DNA of 64,000 nucleotides from Rhabditoides inermis. Taxonomy: Eukaryota; Nematoda; Chromadorea; Rhabditida; Rhabditidae. Where the stretch lies: positions 716,001 through 780,000 of the forward strand of contig CAWZYM010000045.1 of NCBI GenBank assembly GCA_963966185.1. Direction: 5' to 3'. Positions 39,401 through 51,387 of the stretch are shown piece by piece. The position numbers were made by a program, and so were the translations under genes. Below the pieces are notes generated by a model. It worked only from the letters and a program-made list of their open reading frames with translations. It did not search any database and was not told the origin of the DNA. The number at the start of each line of letters is the position of its first letter. Position 1 is the first letter of the stretch.

Positions 39401-42400
39401 CCATGGCCCCGATCACCACCACCGCCGCCCAGTGCCAGCCCGTGTGCCAGCAGCAGTGCCAGCAGTCGTGTGTCGCCCAGCAGCAGCCGGTCGATCAGTG
39501 CCAGCCTCAGTGCCAGCTGCAGTGCCAGTCCACTTGCCAGCAGGAGCAGCCCCAGCAGCAGGTGATTCAGATCACTCTCCAAGCCGCCGTGCAGCAGTCC
39601 ACCCAGTGCCAGCCCGCTTGCCAGGCTACCTGTCAGCAGCAGTGCCAAGCGCAAAACCAGCCCGCTGCCCAGTGCCAGCCCGCCTGTCAGGACACTTGCC
39701 AATCCTCGTGCGCTCCTGCCCAGCCCGCTGTCGTCGCCTGCCAGCCGCAGACCACTGGACAGTGTGGATGCCAGACCGGATACTCTCCCTGCTCGGGAAC
39801 CAGCGGACAGTGCTGCCGTCGCCGCTAAGCGATCGACACTCTTCCCGAACGCCAGCTTGTTGTACATAGAGACGAGCAATGATCATCGTTTACGAATTTG
39901 CAATCATATAACTATGTGATCATAAAACATTCATTCAAGTTGTGTGTTTTGCCAATAATATGATGAATAGTAACGAATTAATTGTGACAAAGACACTCTC
40001 AATGTCACAATAACAATAACAATACAATACAACACGTTTACAATCAATCAATCAATCAATCGTTTATCCGGAATCGTTATATCTGAATATGACAACACAA
40101 TCATGACGATATGAAGTATACAGTAGTGCCTGATACTAGATGCATAGGTTAACGCCGGGGAAAGACAGGTAGGCTGACGAGGTTAGTGGCGGGAAGACGA
40201 TACTTGATCGATAATCATTCCTGGACCATTAGAGTACCATTTTTGACGTGTAGAGCTCTGGGTTTTCCTTCGCTTCCATGCCAATTGGTATCTCCTCGCG
40301 CCATAGCTGCTTCCACATGAGTGTACTTCCCGCCGCCTCAGTGTTTTTTTTTCGAGAAGGATTCTTGTCGATGACCGATCATTAGGCGGCGGCGGGGCAA
40401 AATGAAGACCCGACCGCACGCCGCGGGAAAAAAAGAATAATAATCCATAAATAACACGTTTACAGATGAGTATAGTGGGTCTCCCGTTTTTCGTAAAATG
40501 ATTTCTATATTGTATTTGTTCGCACTTCACGAGCCATGAGTATTGAAAAAGTATCATTTATTTCAAATTCAAACGATGATCATTGCTCGTCTCTATGTAC
40601 AACAAGCTGGCGTTCGGGAAGAGTGTCGATCGCTTAGCGGCGACGGCAGCACTGTCCGCTGGTTTCCGAGCAGGGAGAGTATCCGGTCTGGCATCCACAC
40701 TGTCCAGTGGTCTGCGGCTGGCAGGCGACGACAGCTGGCTGGGCAGGAGCGCACGAGGATTGGCAAGTGTCCTGACAGGCGGGCTGGCACTGGGCAGCGG
40801 GCTGGTTTTGCGCTTGGCACTGCTGCTGACAGATAGCCTGGCAAGCGGGCTGGCACTGGGTGGACTGCTGCTGGGGCTGCTCCTGCTGGCAAGTGGACTG
40901 GCACTGCAGCTGGCACTGAGGCTGGCACTGATCGACCGGCTGCTGCTGGGCGACACACGACTGCTGGCACTGCTGCTGGCACACGGGCTGGCACTGGGCG
41001 GCGGTGGTGGTGATCGGGGCCATGGTGGTGGTGACGGGCTCGCACATGGGCTGGCACTGTTGCTGGCACTGCGGCTGGCACTGATCAGCGGGCTGCTGCT
41101 GCTGGCACTGCTGCTGGCACTGCTGCTGGCACTGCTGCTGGCACGGCTGGCAAGCCTCCTGCTGCTGCTGCTGGAAGATGATCTGGATCACCTGCTGCTG
41201 GGGCTGCTCCTGCTGGCAAGTGGACTGGCACTGCTGCTGGCACTGAGGCTGGCACTGCTCCATCGGCTGCTGCTGGGCGACGCACGACTGCTGGCACTGC
41301 TGCACGCACACTGGCTGGCACTGGGCGGCAGTGGTGGTGATCGGGGCCATGGTGGTAGCGACTGGGGAGCAGGCGGTCTGGCAGGTGTTCTGGCACGACT
41401 GCTGACACTGGGCGGGCGAAGCCTGGGGGACGCACTGCTGCTCGCAGCTCTGCTGGCACACGGGCACGCACTGGACCTGCTGAACCGGAGGCGCGCAGGC
41501 GCAAGCGGGAGCGGCGGTAGTGGTGGTGATGGCGGGGGCCTGCTGGCAAGAGCACGACATGATCGGGGCGGCGGTGGTGGCGATGGGCTGGTAGGACTGG
41601 CAAGAGCATTGCGGCGCAGCCTGTGGCTGAGCGCAACCGCACTGCCTCTTCTCACGTAGCACGCTTCCCTGCAACAGGGCGCAATCAACACTGGATAAGC
41701 AAATCGAATAGGCACAGTACTAAAATGAAATAGTAACTCACTGATGCGCACAGGAAAAGCGCAAAGAGCGCGACTGCCGTACGAGAAACGATCATGTTGA
41801 AGCCGAGAAGACGACTGTGCTTCCTGCCATTCTCGTTTCGCTTATATACTGCACCCTCAGGAAACTACGGCAATCACGACCGGTCCGATTGCATTTTGGA
41901 GAAACGTCCCTTCCCACTCATTGCTGTTTGAGCAAATAGAGAAAGCTCTCACGTGAAGTGTGAAAAACTGATGTTTTGAATCAGTTTTAGTTCACCTTCG
42001 TGTTCACATTTATGTACCTTTTTAGAGAAATCGTTACGTGCATCTTGTGTAACTTTCATTTGAGTTAGTTGTCGATTATCTGTTTCTTCGCAATTAAAAC
42101 ACTACACGACTAAGTATTGAATGAATTTATTACAGTAATAATCTGCGTCACACATCAATAATCAACGTTCAAAACCAAAGAAAAAGAGGATATCGCATAA
42201 AGCACGTGTCATCTTAGATAGAGGAATGGGATCACCCCGCCTGGATGGTGGAAGTGGAGCGGCGGAGGGAACCGCTTGCTACGCCGCGAGGCGAGCACAA
42301 GGCAAAACCATCCATATCATAACAAATCGCATGTAAATGCTATATCGGAGACTTAATCATATGAGAGTATTCCGTAAGTTTTCCGATTTTTGTGGTTTTA

Positions 42401-45400
42401 GTACGATTTTATCATTCCGTTTACACACATGGCGCGCGGTCGTCTCCCAATTTTTTATCTGACAGTCTCGGGTCTAAACGGATGATCCTCTATGAGAAAC
42501 GCTGGGCACGCGTGGAGAAGCCCACATGGAAGTCAGCTACTTACGCTAGCTCGACGATTGGATCACTATTGACACTATGTGGAGTGTAAATCGTTCCTTG
42601 CGTTGGTTATCGATCTAATATTAACATCTACGTCAATATTGGTTCCATGGTATTCCAAATATTTTTCCATGGTATTCCAAATATAATTCCAAATATTCAC
42701 AATCTTCAAGTATCTCGAATCTCTATTTTTTAAGGGACTGTACCCTCTGATTTTCGAAGTTGAGAATGCACCGGAATGTTGAAAATAAAACAAAAAATAA
42801 AACACTTTTGTTTCTTTTCAATTGTACCATATGCCGGAAATGGTAGGAAGTTGGATAAACCATCACCGACCGTGCACGTTTGTGCACATTTCTGCACACT
42901 TTTCTTTTGAAAAGTATATTCAGGCAAATTACACTAACTTCAATGCAACTATAACATAACATTTTATAAGAAAGTGCATTATTTATGACGTATTTTCACA
43001 TCCTACTGTTAACTCAACTTCGAAAATCAGAGGGTACACTCCCTGTAATAAAAAAATACATTAACAATAAATATACACTGCGAGTCTTAATAACACGCGT
43101 TTTTTTTATAGTTTTTTGTGTATGTTCATGCAACTGGTAGTGTTAACCATTCCCTGGTTGCTCTCTTTGGTGAAATATCTATGTTTCCGTTGGAGTTTCC
43201 GGGTTACAATCCAATTCCGGCCGTCCGGGTTGAATCAAAATATAGTATCGCAACAACAGAAACTCAAAGTTTCCTGGAAATAAAAATATATCTATATTAC
43301 AGATAATTTATAGATGTGAAATAATTTCGTTTAAAAACACTATGCACGTTATATAGTGGGTCCCCCGTTTTCGCGGTAGGCGAATTATCTTTGGCCGAAG
43401 AAATGACGCAGACGGATGAGAAAATAATGTAAATGCGCCTCGATTCACCAGTACCATTCGATAATTCGATGATTACGGTATTTCGGGAAAAGATATCTCA
43501 ATTCTGAGATCATACTTTTGTAGAGCGGGTAAATCCGGTAAATAAGTATATACATGTGAAGTTTGGTCGATTTTGGTCAAACGGTTGAAGAGTTATTTTC
43601 AGAAGAGTGTATCCTCAATAGGAAAACTCCTAGTTGGTAGGCAACAACGTTCAGTTTTTTTTAACGTTAAAGGCACAGTGGCGCTTAGTTTTGACTTTTG
43701 AACATTGCTTGAGCCATATAAACACGAAACAATCAAAGAAAACGCGAAAGAACGGCGTTTCCGCGTTACCTACACGCTTACAAACATGTGCACGTGCGAA
43801 GCTTGGTAAGGCGAATTCGAACTTCGCGCCAAAATGCTTATCCAAAAGTTGAGCTCCGTGCGCATCTCGTCGATATGACTTCGACAGTACATGTCGTTGT
43901 AGTGTTGTGGTAACGCTCACGGTTCACGGACCAAGCTACGCCGGTTCGATTCCCGCTACGTGCAATCAGTTTTGCCAAGTTCTCCTTCTCAGAAGGGAAT
44001 TTCGATCAACCTTGGTAACGCTAAACGTCCCTGTGCCTTTAATTCCTCTTTAGAATGTCTCTATCACGTATGTGGTTGATATCGACCGATAGCATCCCTG
44101 TTTTTCAAGTTTGTATATAACGTAATCGACGTTTTACTGAATAACTCCATTATAAAGACCGAATTTCAAAATGCAATCATACAGTTGTAGCTATGGCATC
44201 GATACACCTCTCATGAAAGTTTGGTACGTTTTCATCAACTTTGAACGAAGTTATTTTCAAATGTAGTTCAGCGCAATTTGTTCTCAAATCCTGAAGACGG
44301 TAGCGAAGAAGTAATTTTGCATGTCATTTCCAAGAATTTCTCTCAGAAATGGCACCGGTCCACCATTTTAGATAGCGCGCAATGAACTAGATAACAACCC
44401 TTCGACTCATCATGTATGCGCCTGTGCATAATAAAATAATGACGATTCGCAACTTGCCTACCGCCAAAACGGGAGACCCACTATACTCATCTGTAAACGT
44501 GTTATTTATGGATTATTATTCCTTTTTTTCCCGCGGCGTGCGGTCGGGTCTTCATTTTGCCCCGCCGCCGCCTAATGATCGGTCATCGACAAGAATCCTT
44601 CTCGAAAAAAAAAACACTGAGGCGGCGGGAAGTACACTCATGTGGAAGCAGCTATGGCGCGAGGAGATACCAATTGGCATGGAAGCGAAGGAAAACCCAG
44701 AGCTCTACACGTCAAAAATGGTACTCTAATGGTCCAGGAATGATTATCGATCAAGTATCGTCTTCCCGCCACTAACCTCGTCAGCCTACCTGTCTTTCCC
44801 CGGCGTTAACCTATGCATCTAGTATCAGGCACTACTGTATACTTCATATCGTCATGATTGTGTTGTCATATTCAGATATAACGATTCCGGATAAACGATT
44901 GATTGATTGATTGATTGTAAACGTGTTGTATTGTATTGTTATTGTTATTGTGACATTGAGAGTGTCTTTGTCACAATTAATTCGTTACTATTCATCATAT
45001 TATTGGCAAAACACACAACTTGAATGAATGTTTTATGATCACATAGTTATATGATTGCAAATTCGTAAACGATGATCATTGCTCGTCTCTATGTACAACA
45101 AGCTGGCGTTCGGGAAGAGTGTCGATCGCTTAGCGGCGACGGCAGCACTGTCCGCTGGTTCCCGAGCAGGGAGAGTATCCGGTCTGGCATCCACACTGTC
45201 CAGTGGTCTGCGGCTGGCAGGCGACGACAGCGGGCTGGGCAGGAGCGCACGAGGATTGGCAAGTGTCCTGACAGGCGGGCTGGCACTGGGCAGCGGGCTG
45301 GTTTTGCGCTTGGCACTGCTGCTGACAGGTAGCCTGGCAAGCGGGCTGGCACTGGGTGGACTGCTGCACGGCGGCTTGGAGAGTGATCTGAATCACCTGC

Positions 45401-48400
45401 TGCTGGGGCTGCTCCTGCTGGCAAGTGGACTGGCACTGCAGCTGGCACTGAGGCTGGCACTGATCGACCGGCTGCTGCTGGGCGACACACGACTGCTGGC
45501 ACTGCTGCTGGCACACGGGCTGGCACTGGGCGGCGGTGGTGGTGATCGGGGCCATGGTGGTGGTGACGGGCTCGCACATGGGCTGGCACTGTTGCTGGCA
45601 CTGCGGCTGGCACTGATCAGCGGGCTGCTGCTGCTGGCACTGCTGCTGGCATTGCTGCTGGCACGGCTGGCAAGCCTCCTGCTGCTGCTGCTGGAAGATG
45701 ATCTGGATCACCTGCTGCTGGGGCTGCTCCTGCTGGCAAGTGGACTGGCACTGCTGCTGGCACTGAGGCTGGCACTGCTCCATCGGCTGCTGCTGGGCGA
45801 CACACGACTGCTGGCACTGGTCCTGGCACACGGGCTGGCACTGCACGGGGGCCGGGGTGGTGGTGATGGGAGGAAGAGTGGCGGGCTCGCAGGCGACTTG
45901 GCACTGCTGCTGGCACTGAGGCTGGCACTGGGCGACGGGCTGCTGCTGGGAGACGCACGACTGCTGGCACTGCTGCACGCACACTGGCTGGCACTGGGCG
46001 GCAGTGGTGGTGATCGGGGCCATGGTGGTAGCGACTGGGGAGCAGGCGGTCTGGCAGGTGTTCTGGCACGACTGCTGACACTGGGCGGGCGAAGCCTGGG
46101 GGACGCACTGCTGCTCGCAGCTCTGCTGGCACACGGGCACGCACTGGACCTGCTGAACCGGAGGCGCGCAGGCGCAAGCGGGAGCGGCGGTAGTGGTGGT
46201 GATGGCGGGGGCCTGCTGGCAAGAGCACGACATGATCGGGGCGGCGGTGGTGGCGATGGGCTGGTAGGACTGGCAAGAGCATTGCGGCGCAGCCTGTGGC
46301 TGAGCGCAACCGCACTGCCTCTTCTCACGGAGCACGCTTCCCTGCAACAGGGCACAATCAACACTGGATGAGCAAATCGAATAGGCACAGTACTAAAATG
46401 AAATAGTAACTCACTGATGCGCACAGGAAAAGCGCAAAGAGCGCGACTGCCGTACGAGAAACGATCATGTTGAAGCCGAGAAGACGACTGTGCTATCTTT
46501 CACTTGTATTGGGCTTATATACTTGTCCCCTGAAGACTCATTTCCCTATGGTAGCCCAATCCGGTCCTGATGCGCGGGAACGCCCCTTTTCTCACACAGT
46601 GAGTGATGTTTGAGCAAATAGAGGAAGTCACCACGTAATGTTTGCTGAAAGAATAACATGTTTCGTGTATTGTTTGATATCATATCAAGTGCAAAATCAC
46701 TCATTGAGCACAATGTTTTATTCGCATTTACCGATCAACTCCGCACAAAATAAAATAGAATAGTGGACGGCGCGATTCGCGGCATCGTCCGATACAAAAC
46801 ACATCGTTATGTACAACATTGTCGCAGCTGGCGAGCTGCTGTTTGCTGGAGGGCAGTGTTCAACGGCGACGGCAGCACTGTCCGCTGGTGCCCGAGCAGG
46901 GAGAGTAGCCGCTCTGGCAGGCGCACTGTCCGTTGGCCTGCTGCTGGCAGGCGACCACCTGCGCGGTGGCCGCGACGGCAGCCTGCACGGACGCGGACTG
47001 GCAGCTCGAATGGCAGCTGGTCGCACACGCAGATGCACACTGCGAGGAGCCCGTCTGCGAGGCGCACTGCTGCTCGCACGCGGTCTTGCACTGAGGTAGG
47101 CAGTCGGTGGACTGCTGCACGCCCTGCTGGAGAACGATCTGTATGACGGGCTGCGCGGTGGTGGCGGCCGTGTCGCATCCGGTCTGGCACTGCTGCTGGC
47201 ACTGCTGCGAGTACTGCTGGGTGGCGCACTGCGTCTGGCACTGCTGGTTGCACGCGTTGGACGCCGCCGAGGATCCCTGGTAGTTGAAGGAAGAGGCGGC
47301 GGCCGAGAGACACTGCGAGTCGCAGCTAGGCATGCACACCGAGATGCACATGGGCGCGGCCGTGGTGGCGACGGCCGACGCTCCGGCCGCCGAGCCGCAC
47401 GACTGCGCACACTGCTGCTGGCAGATGTTGATGCAGAAGGCGGCGTTTCCGGCCGACGAGGAGCCGCCCTGCTGCTGACACGTCGCCTGACACTGGTTCT
47501 CGCACTGCGGCATGCACTGCTCTCCGTTCAGCGGGATGGTGATTGTGAGCGCATTCTGGTTGGAGTTGGAGGAGGCGGCCGAGCTGCCGTATCCAGTGCA
47601 CGATGAGTCGCAAGCCGGCTGGCACGCGGGCTGGCAGTTGCCGTTGGCCGATCCGTATCCAGAAGAGATGGCGGGCAGGGTGGCGGGCACGGTGCACTGG
47701 GCGCTGCACTGCTGCTGGCACTGCTGGCACTGCGAGTTGCCACCGGCAGGCGCGCACACTGGGGCACACGTGTTCTGGCAGTTGCACTGGGCAGACGAGG
47801 ACGAGGAGGAGGACGATCCAGAGAGGGCGGAAATAGGGATGGAGATGTTGATCATGTTACTGCCGGAGTTGGTGGCGGAGGCGCACGCGTTGCTGCACTG
47901 AGTGTTGCAGGCGGGCATGCAGATGGTGATGGGCTGGTTCTGTTGGGCGCACGTCTGCTGGCACTGCTGCTGGCAGGTCGACTGGCACGCGGCGGCCGCC
48001 GAGTAGGCAGATGAGGCAGAGCTGGGTGCGCAGTTGCACGCCTGCTGCTGTTGGCACTGGCAGCTGAGCTGGGACGCCGACGTGGCTCCGCTCGCCGTTC
48101 CGCACTGGCACGAAGGCTGCATCGAGTACTGGCCGCAGGCGCAGTCGCGGCGGGCACGGATCGTCGACGCCTGAATATGCGAAATCAATGGCATAATTGT
48201 GAAAAGGGGAACGGAAGCGGGAAGCCTACCTCGGCGATGGCTACGAAGCCGACGAGTGCGAGGAGTAGAGCGGTGCGGAGCTGCATTGTCTGCTGTGGTG
48301 GGAGTCGATGGGAAGTCGACTTCTGATGTGCTGCTACTCGAGTAGCTCCGCCTTATATACGTACAAGTAGTGACCGGTCCGCGAGTATCCAAGCTGTGTC

Positions 48401-48976
48401 CAGACTTTGACGCATGTTCCCGCCTGTGTTGACATTGTTGACAATTACTCTCCATCTCTCTTCCGGCTACCGGTTGTGTGTGTCTGTGTATTGTGGAGCG
48501 CGTAGAGAGAAGAGACAAGCGGGCCAACAAGCTTGTTATCACCTACGCTCTTTTAGCACTCGATTCCTTCTTTCTTTAAAGGAAAGAGAGATATAGAATT
48601 ACAGTTCTGGAATGTGCCGCATTGAGATCAAGTCTTGTGAGAGAGTGAGAGTGGCCCTTTTGTCGATATGATTCATGTGTTGTTGCATTGTAAAAGGCAC
48701 ATCATGGAATATTTCTAATCTTGTCCATTGGTTCTCTGGTTCTGGTTGTCTTCCGTGGATGTTTGGTGTCTCATTCACTTGCCTCCTTTTCTCGCTCTCG
48801 CGCTCTCTCTCCTGCTCCCGTGTAGTGTTTGTTTGAAGAGTGTTGCGATGGTTGCATTGCAATGCTTGCCGTTGGCGCAGTGAATCCGGCATTTCGAGTC
48901 ATCATCGCCCTCGCTGTTTGCGCCCCATCAAGTTTCGAAAAGGGGAAGGAGGGAGAGAAGGACTGACACGGTTGCG

Positions 48977-49027
<51 letters not shown>

Positions 49028-49943
49028 AGGTGTGCGTGTGCGTGTTGCTCACGTGGGGTGATTACCAGGTGTGAACTGGTCTCGCCTAGCCGGCTTCTGT
49101 TTGATCGGCGTACGTAGTTTGGATAATCTATGGACTCTGAGGAATGCATTTGATCTGGGGTTGACTCGAAATGAACACTTAGCAACTGTCGTGAATGGAC
49201 ATTTAGAATATACACTTCTGATGTTGTGGGTTTTGAGTACTTGTCATTTGAACATGTTTCAGTTGCCGCAAGTGCTTGTGATTCGCGTGGAGCGAGTGGG
49301 TGTGAACGCGCATGGCTACACGCACAAGGTGGACAGGCATGTCGACTTCGCAGAGACACTCGACCTCGCCGAGTTCTGCTTCTTCCGTGACAAGCAGGTG
49401 TGCGAGCGGAAAGGGAAGGGGGAGGGGAGTATTTGGATGGCAGGCTGAGCATCTCTGGAATGTGCGCGCCTCTATTCAATCGAGCACCGTTCCGGCCCAC
49501 CAAACACCCCTGGCCGCGGCGAGCGATCGTTTTTGTTTTGTGTGCGGGGTAACTTCTTCCGGTTGTGGTCTCGTTCGAGATGGTCGGGGGCGTTTAGCGA
49601 GGGGCAATAAATGTATCGGTTTTCCGGCATCATGAGTGTCTTGGCGGTCTCTCTGTTTGGCGGTTTTTATGCGTGAGCTGTGGAGTGTGTGATGTGGAAG
49701 AGAAGGGTACAAACAGGGCTCATCTTTTAAAATTTGTTTTGTTTCAGGATGAATATAGCAAGGCGATGAACGCGAAGCGACAGCAGCAGGGCGACGACGA
49801 TTCGCGCACGCCAGAGAGGACGTGGCGCATTGTGGGCGGGGCGTGTGGGGGCGGAGCCACTGCAGCCAGTTCCAACATCGCGCGCATCGCAAGGCAGCAG
49901 CCGGGATTTGGCCACGCGTTTGCCACGATTGAGTGAGTGTGGT

Positions 49944-49999
<56 letters not shown>

Positions 50000-51233
50000 C
50001 GTAGCGCCGATCGTTTGGGTCCTATCCAGCGGCGCGCAGAACCGCTCGGCCCGGAGGGCCGCCAAAATCGCTTGTAAATCATTAAAATAATAAATGTTTC
50101 AGAGTTATATCATGATCTTGTTTCTAAAACGTCCGTTGAACAACTATAAACAAAAACAAAACATGAAACAATAGTTTAATACCCAAAAATATGTTCGCTG
50201 GTTAGGTCTGCACGTCTGTCAGTTGTGCAGCTGTTCGCTGATTCGCTGAAAGACCCGCTCACTAGTCCCGCCCCCGCGCGCTCATTGGTTCGTGATGCGG
50301 AATGTGTGCGGGAGAGCGCGATAATGCGATAATGTGCCCACTGTTTGTGATTTGCGTCGTCGTTCACGCGCGTTGTTTTGTTGTTGTTATCTTTGTTGTT
50401 TAAAATACTTTTTGAAAAAAAGAAAATTTCTTCGAAATTCAACAAAAGGACATTCATTCTCTTCTGAAAAGTACAAGCGTAAAGTAGCTCTGTTTGGGTT
50501 CACCTCAATTCAACAAAAGCACACGCATAAAACTATTATTTCTACACTAAACTATAAACACAAACCTGCTCTCTCAAAACGATCACAAATACATTGACAA
50601 TCAAATGCCAATATGAATATACTATTGCACACACACATTCTATCACTCACATTTTATTAACCCGTTTATTAAATGAGTCATCTATGAAAAAAGCTCTTGT
50701 ATTTGTACACATTTAAAAATAATGAAAACATCATTGTAAACTTAACGATTGTTCTATAGCTGTTTATTGATTTTCACAATGCTTTCATAAGAAATAAGAA
50801 AATATATTATATAGCCCCTATTAATAAATTATCGATAAAGTATACGTTTTTTCGCATATCGTTTGAGAGAGCAGGTTTGTGTTTATAGTTTAGTGTTGAA
50901 GTAATAGTTTTATGCATGTGCTTTTGTTGAATTGAGGTGAACCCAAACAGAGCTACTTTACGCTTGTACTTTTCAGAAGAGAATATATATATATTCTTCT
51001 TCTTTTCCCCGCGGCGTGCGGTCGGGTCCTCATTTTGCCCCACCGCCGCCGAACGTTCGGTCATCGACAAGAATCTTTCCCGAGTAACTAGTGAGGCGGC
51101 GGGAAGTACCCTCATGTGGAAGCAGCTATGGCGCGAGGAGATACTATTTGGCACGGAAGCAAAGGAAAACTCGGAGCTCTACACGTCAAGAATGGTACTC
51201 TAATGGTCCAGGAATTATTATCGATCGAGTATC

Positions 51234-51277
<44 letters not shown>

Positions 51278-51355
51278 ACCGTTTTATATATCATGGTCTG
51301 AGTGAGTATTAATGAAGGAGTGAAGAAACCGGAAACACTTGGCTATACTATGTGA

Positions 51356-51387
<32 letters not shown>

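Larger units (their letters stand above)
38464..40490. repeat. Left arm of a ~2.03-kb palindrome
   Basis: Matches the reverse complement of 44,466-46,494 almost perfectly. The arm holds copy 1 of the Cys/Gln gene, its downstream sequence and GATT-tailed repeat copy B, and ends in a piece of the TIR (GTGGGTCTCCCGTTTT) of the element at 43,354-44,483. The loop, 40,491-44,465, is about 4 kb and contains copy 2 and several transposons. Confidence 0.92.
44466..46494. repeat. Right arm of the ~2.03-kb palindrome
   Basis: Reverse complement of 38,464-40,490. It begins at AAAACGGGAGACCCACTATA, inside the TIR of the 1.13-kb element, and ends at AGCACAGTCG's complement just upstream of copy 3. Confidence 0.92.

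Noticed and set aside
38587..39879. 430-residue minus-strand frame, Leu/Ala/Gly-rich, opposite Cys/Gln copy 1 (and its equivalents in copies 2 and 3)
   Set aside because: It is the complement of CAG/TGC-rich repeats; the plus-strand frame has a signal peptide, intron and TATA context, while this one has only repeat composition.
43892..43966. Functional tRNA gene
   Set aside because: Acceptor and anticodon stems do not pair; only internal promoter boxes are convincing.
44412..44775. Coding gene in the GATT-tailed repeat (frame with TLMWKQLWREEI)
   Set aside because: Copies C and D share this reading only over part of their length and shift frame elsewhere, as in non-coding repeats.
48928..49503. 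191-residue minus-strand frame
   Set aside because: It crosses a (GA)n run and is antisense to USP30-like exon 10.
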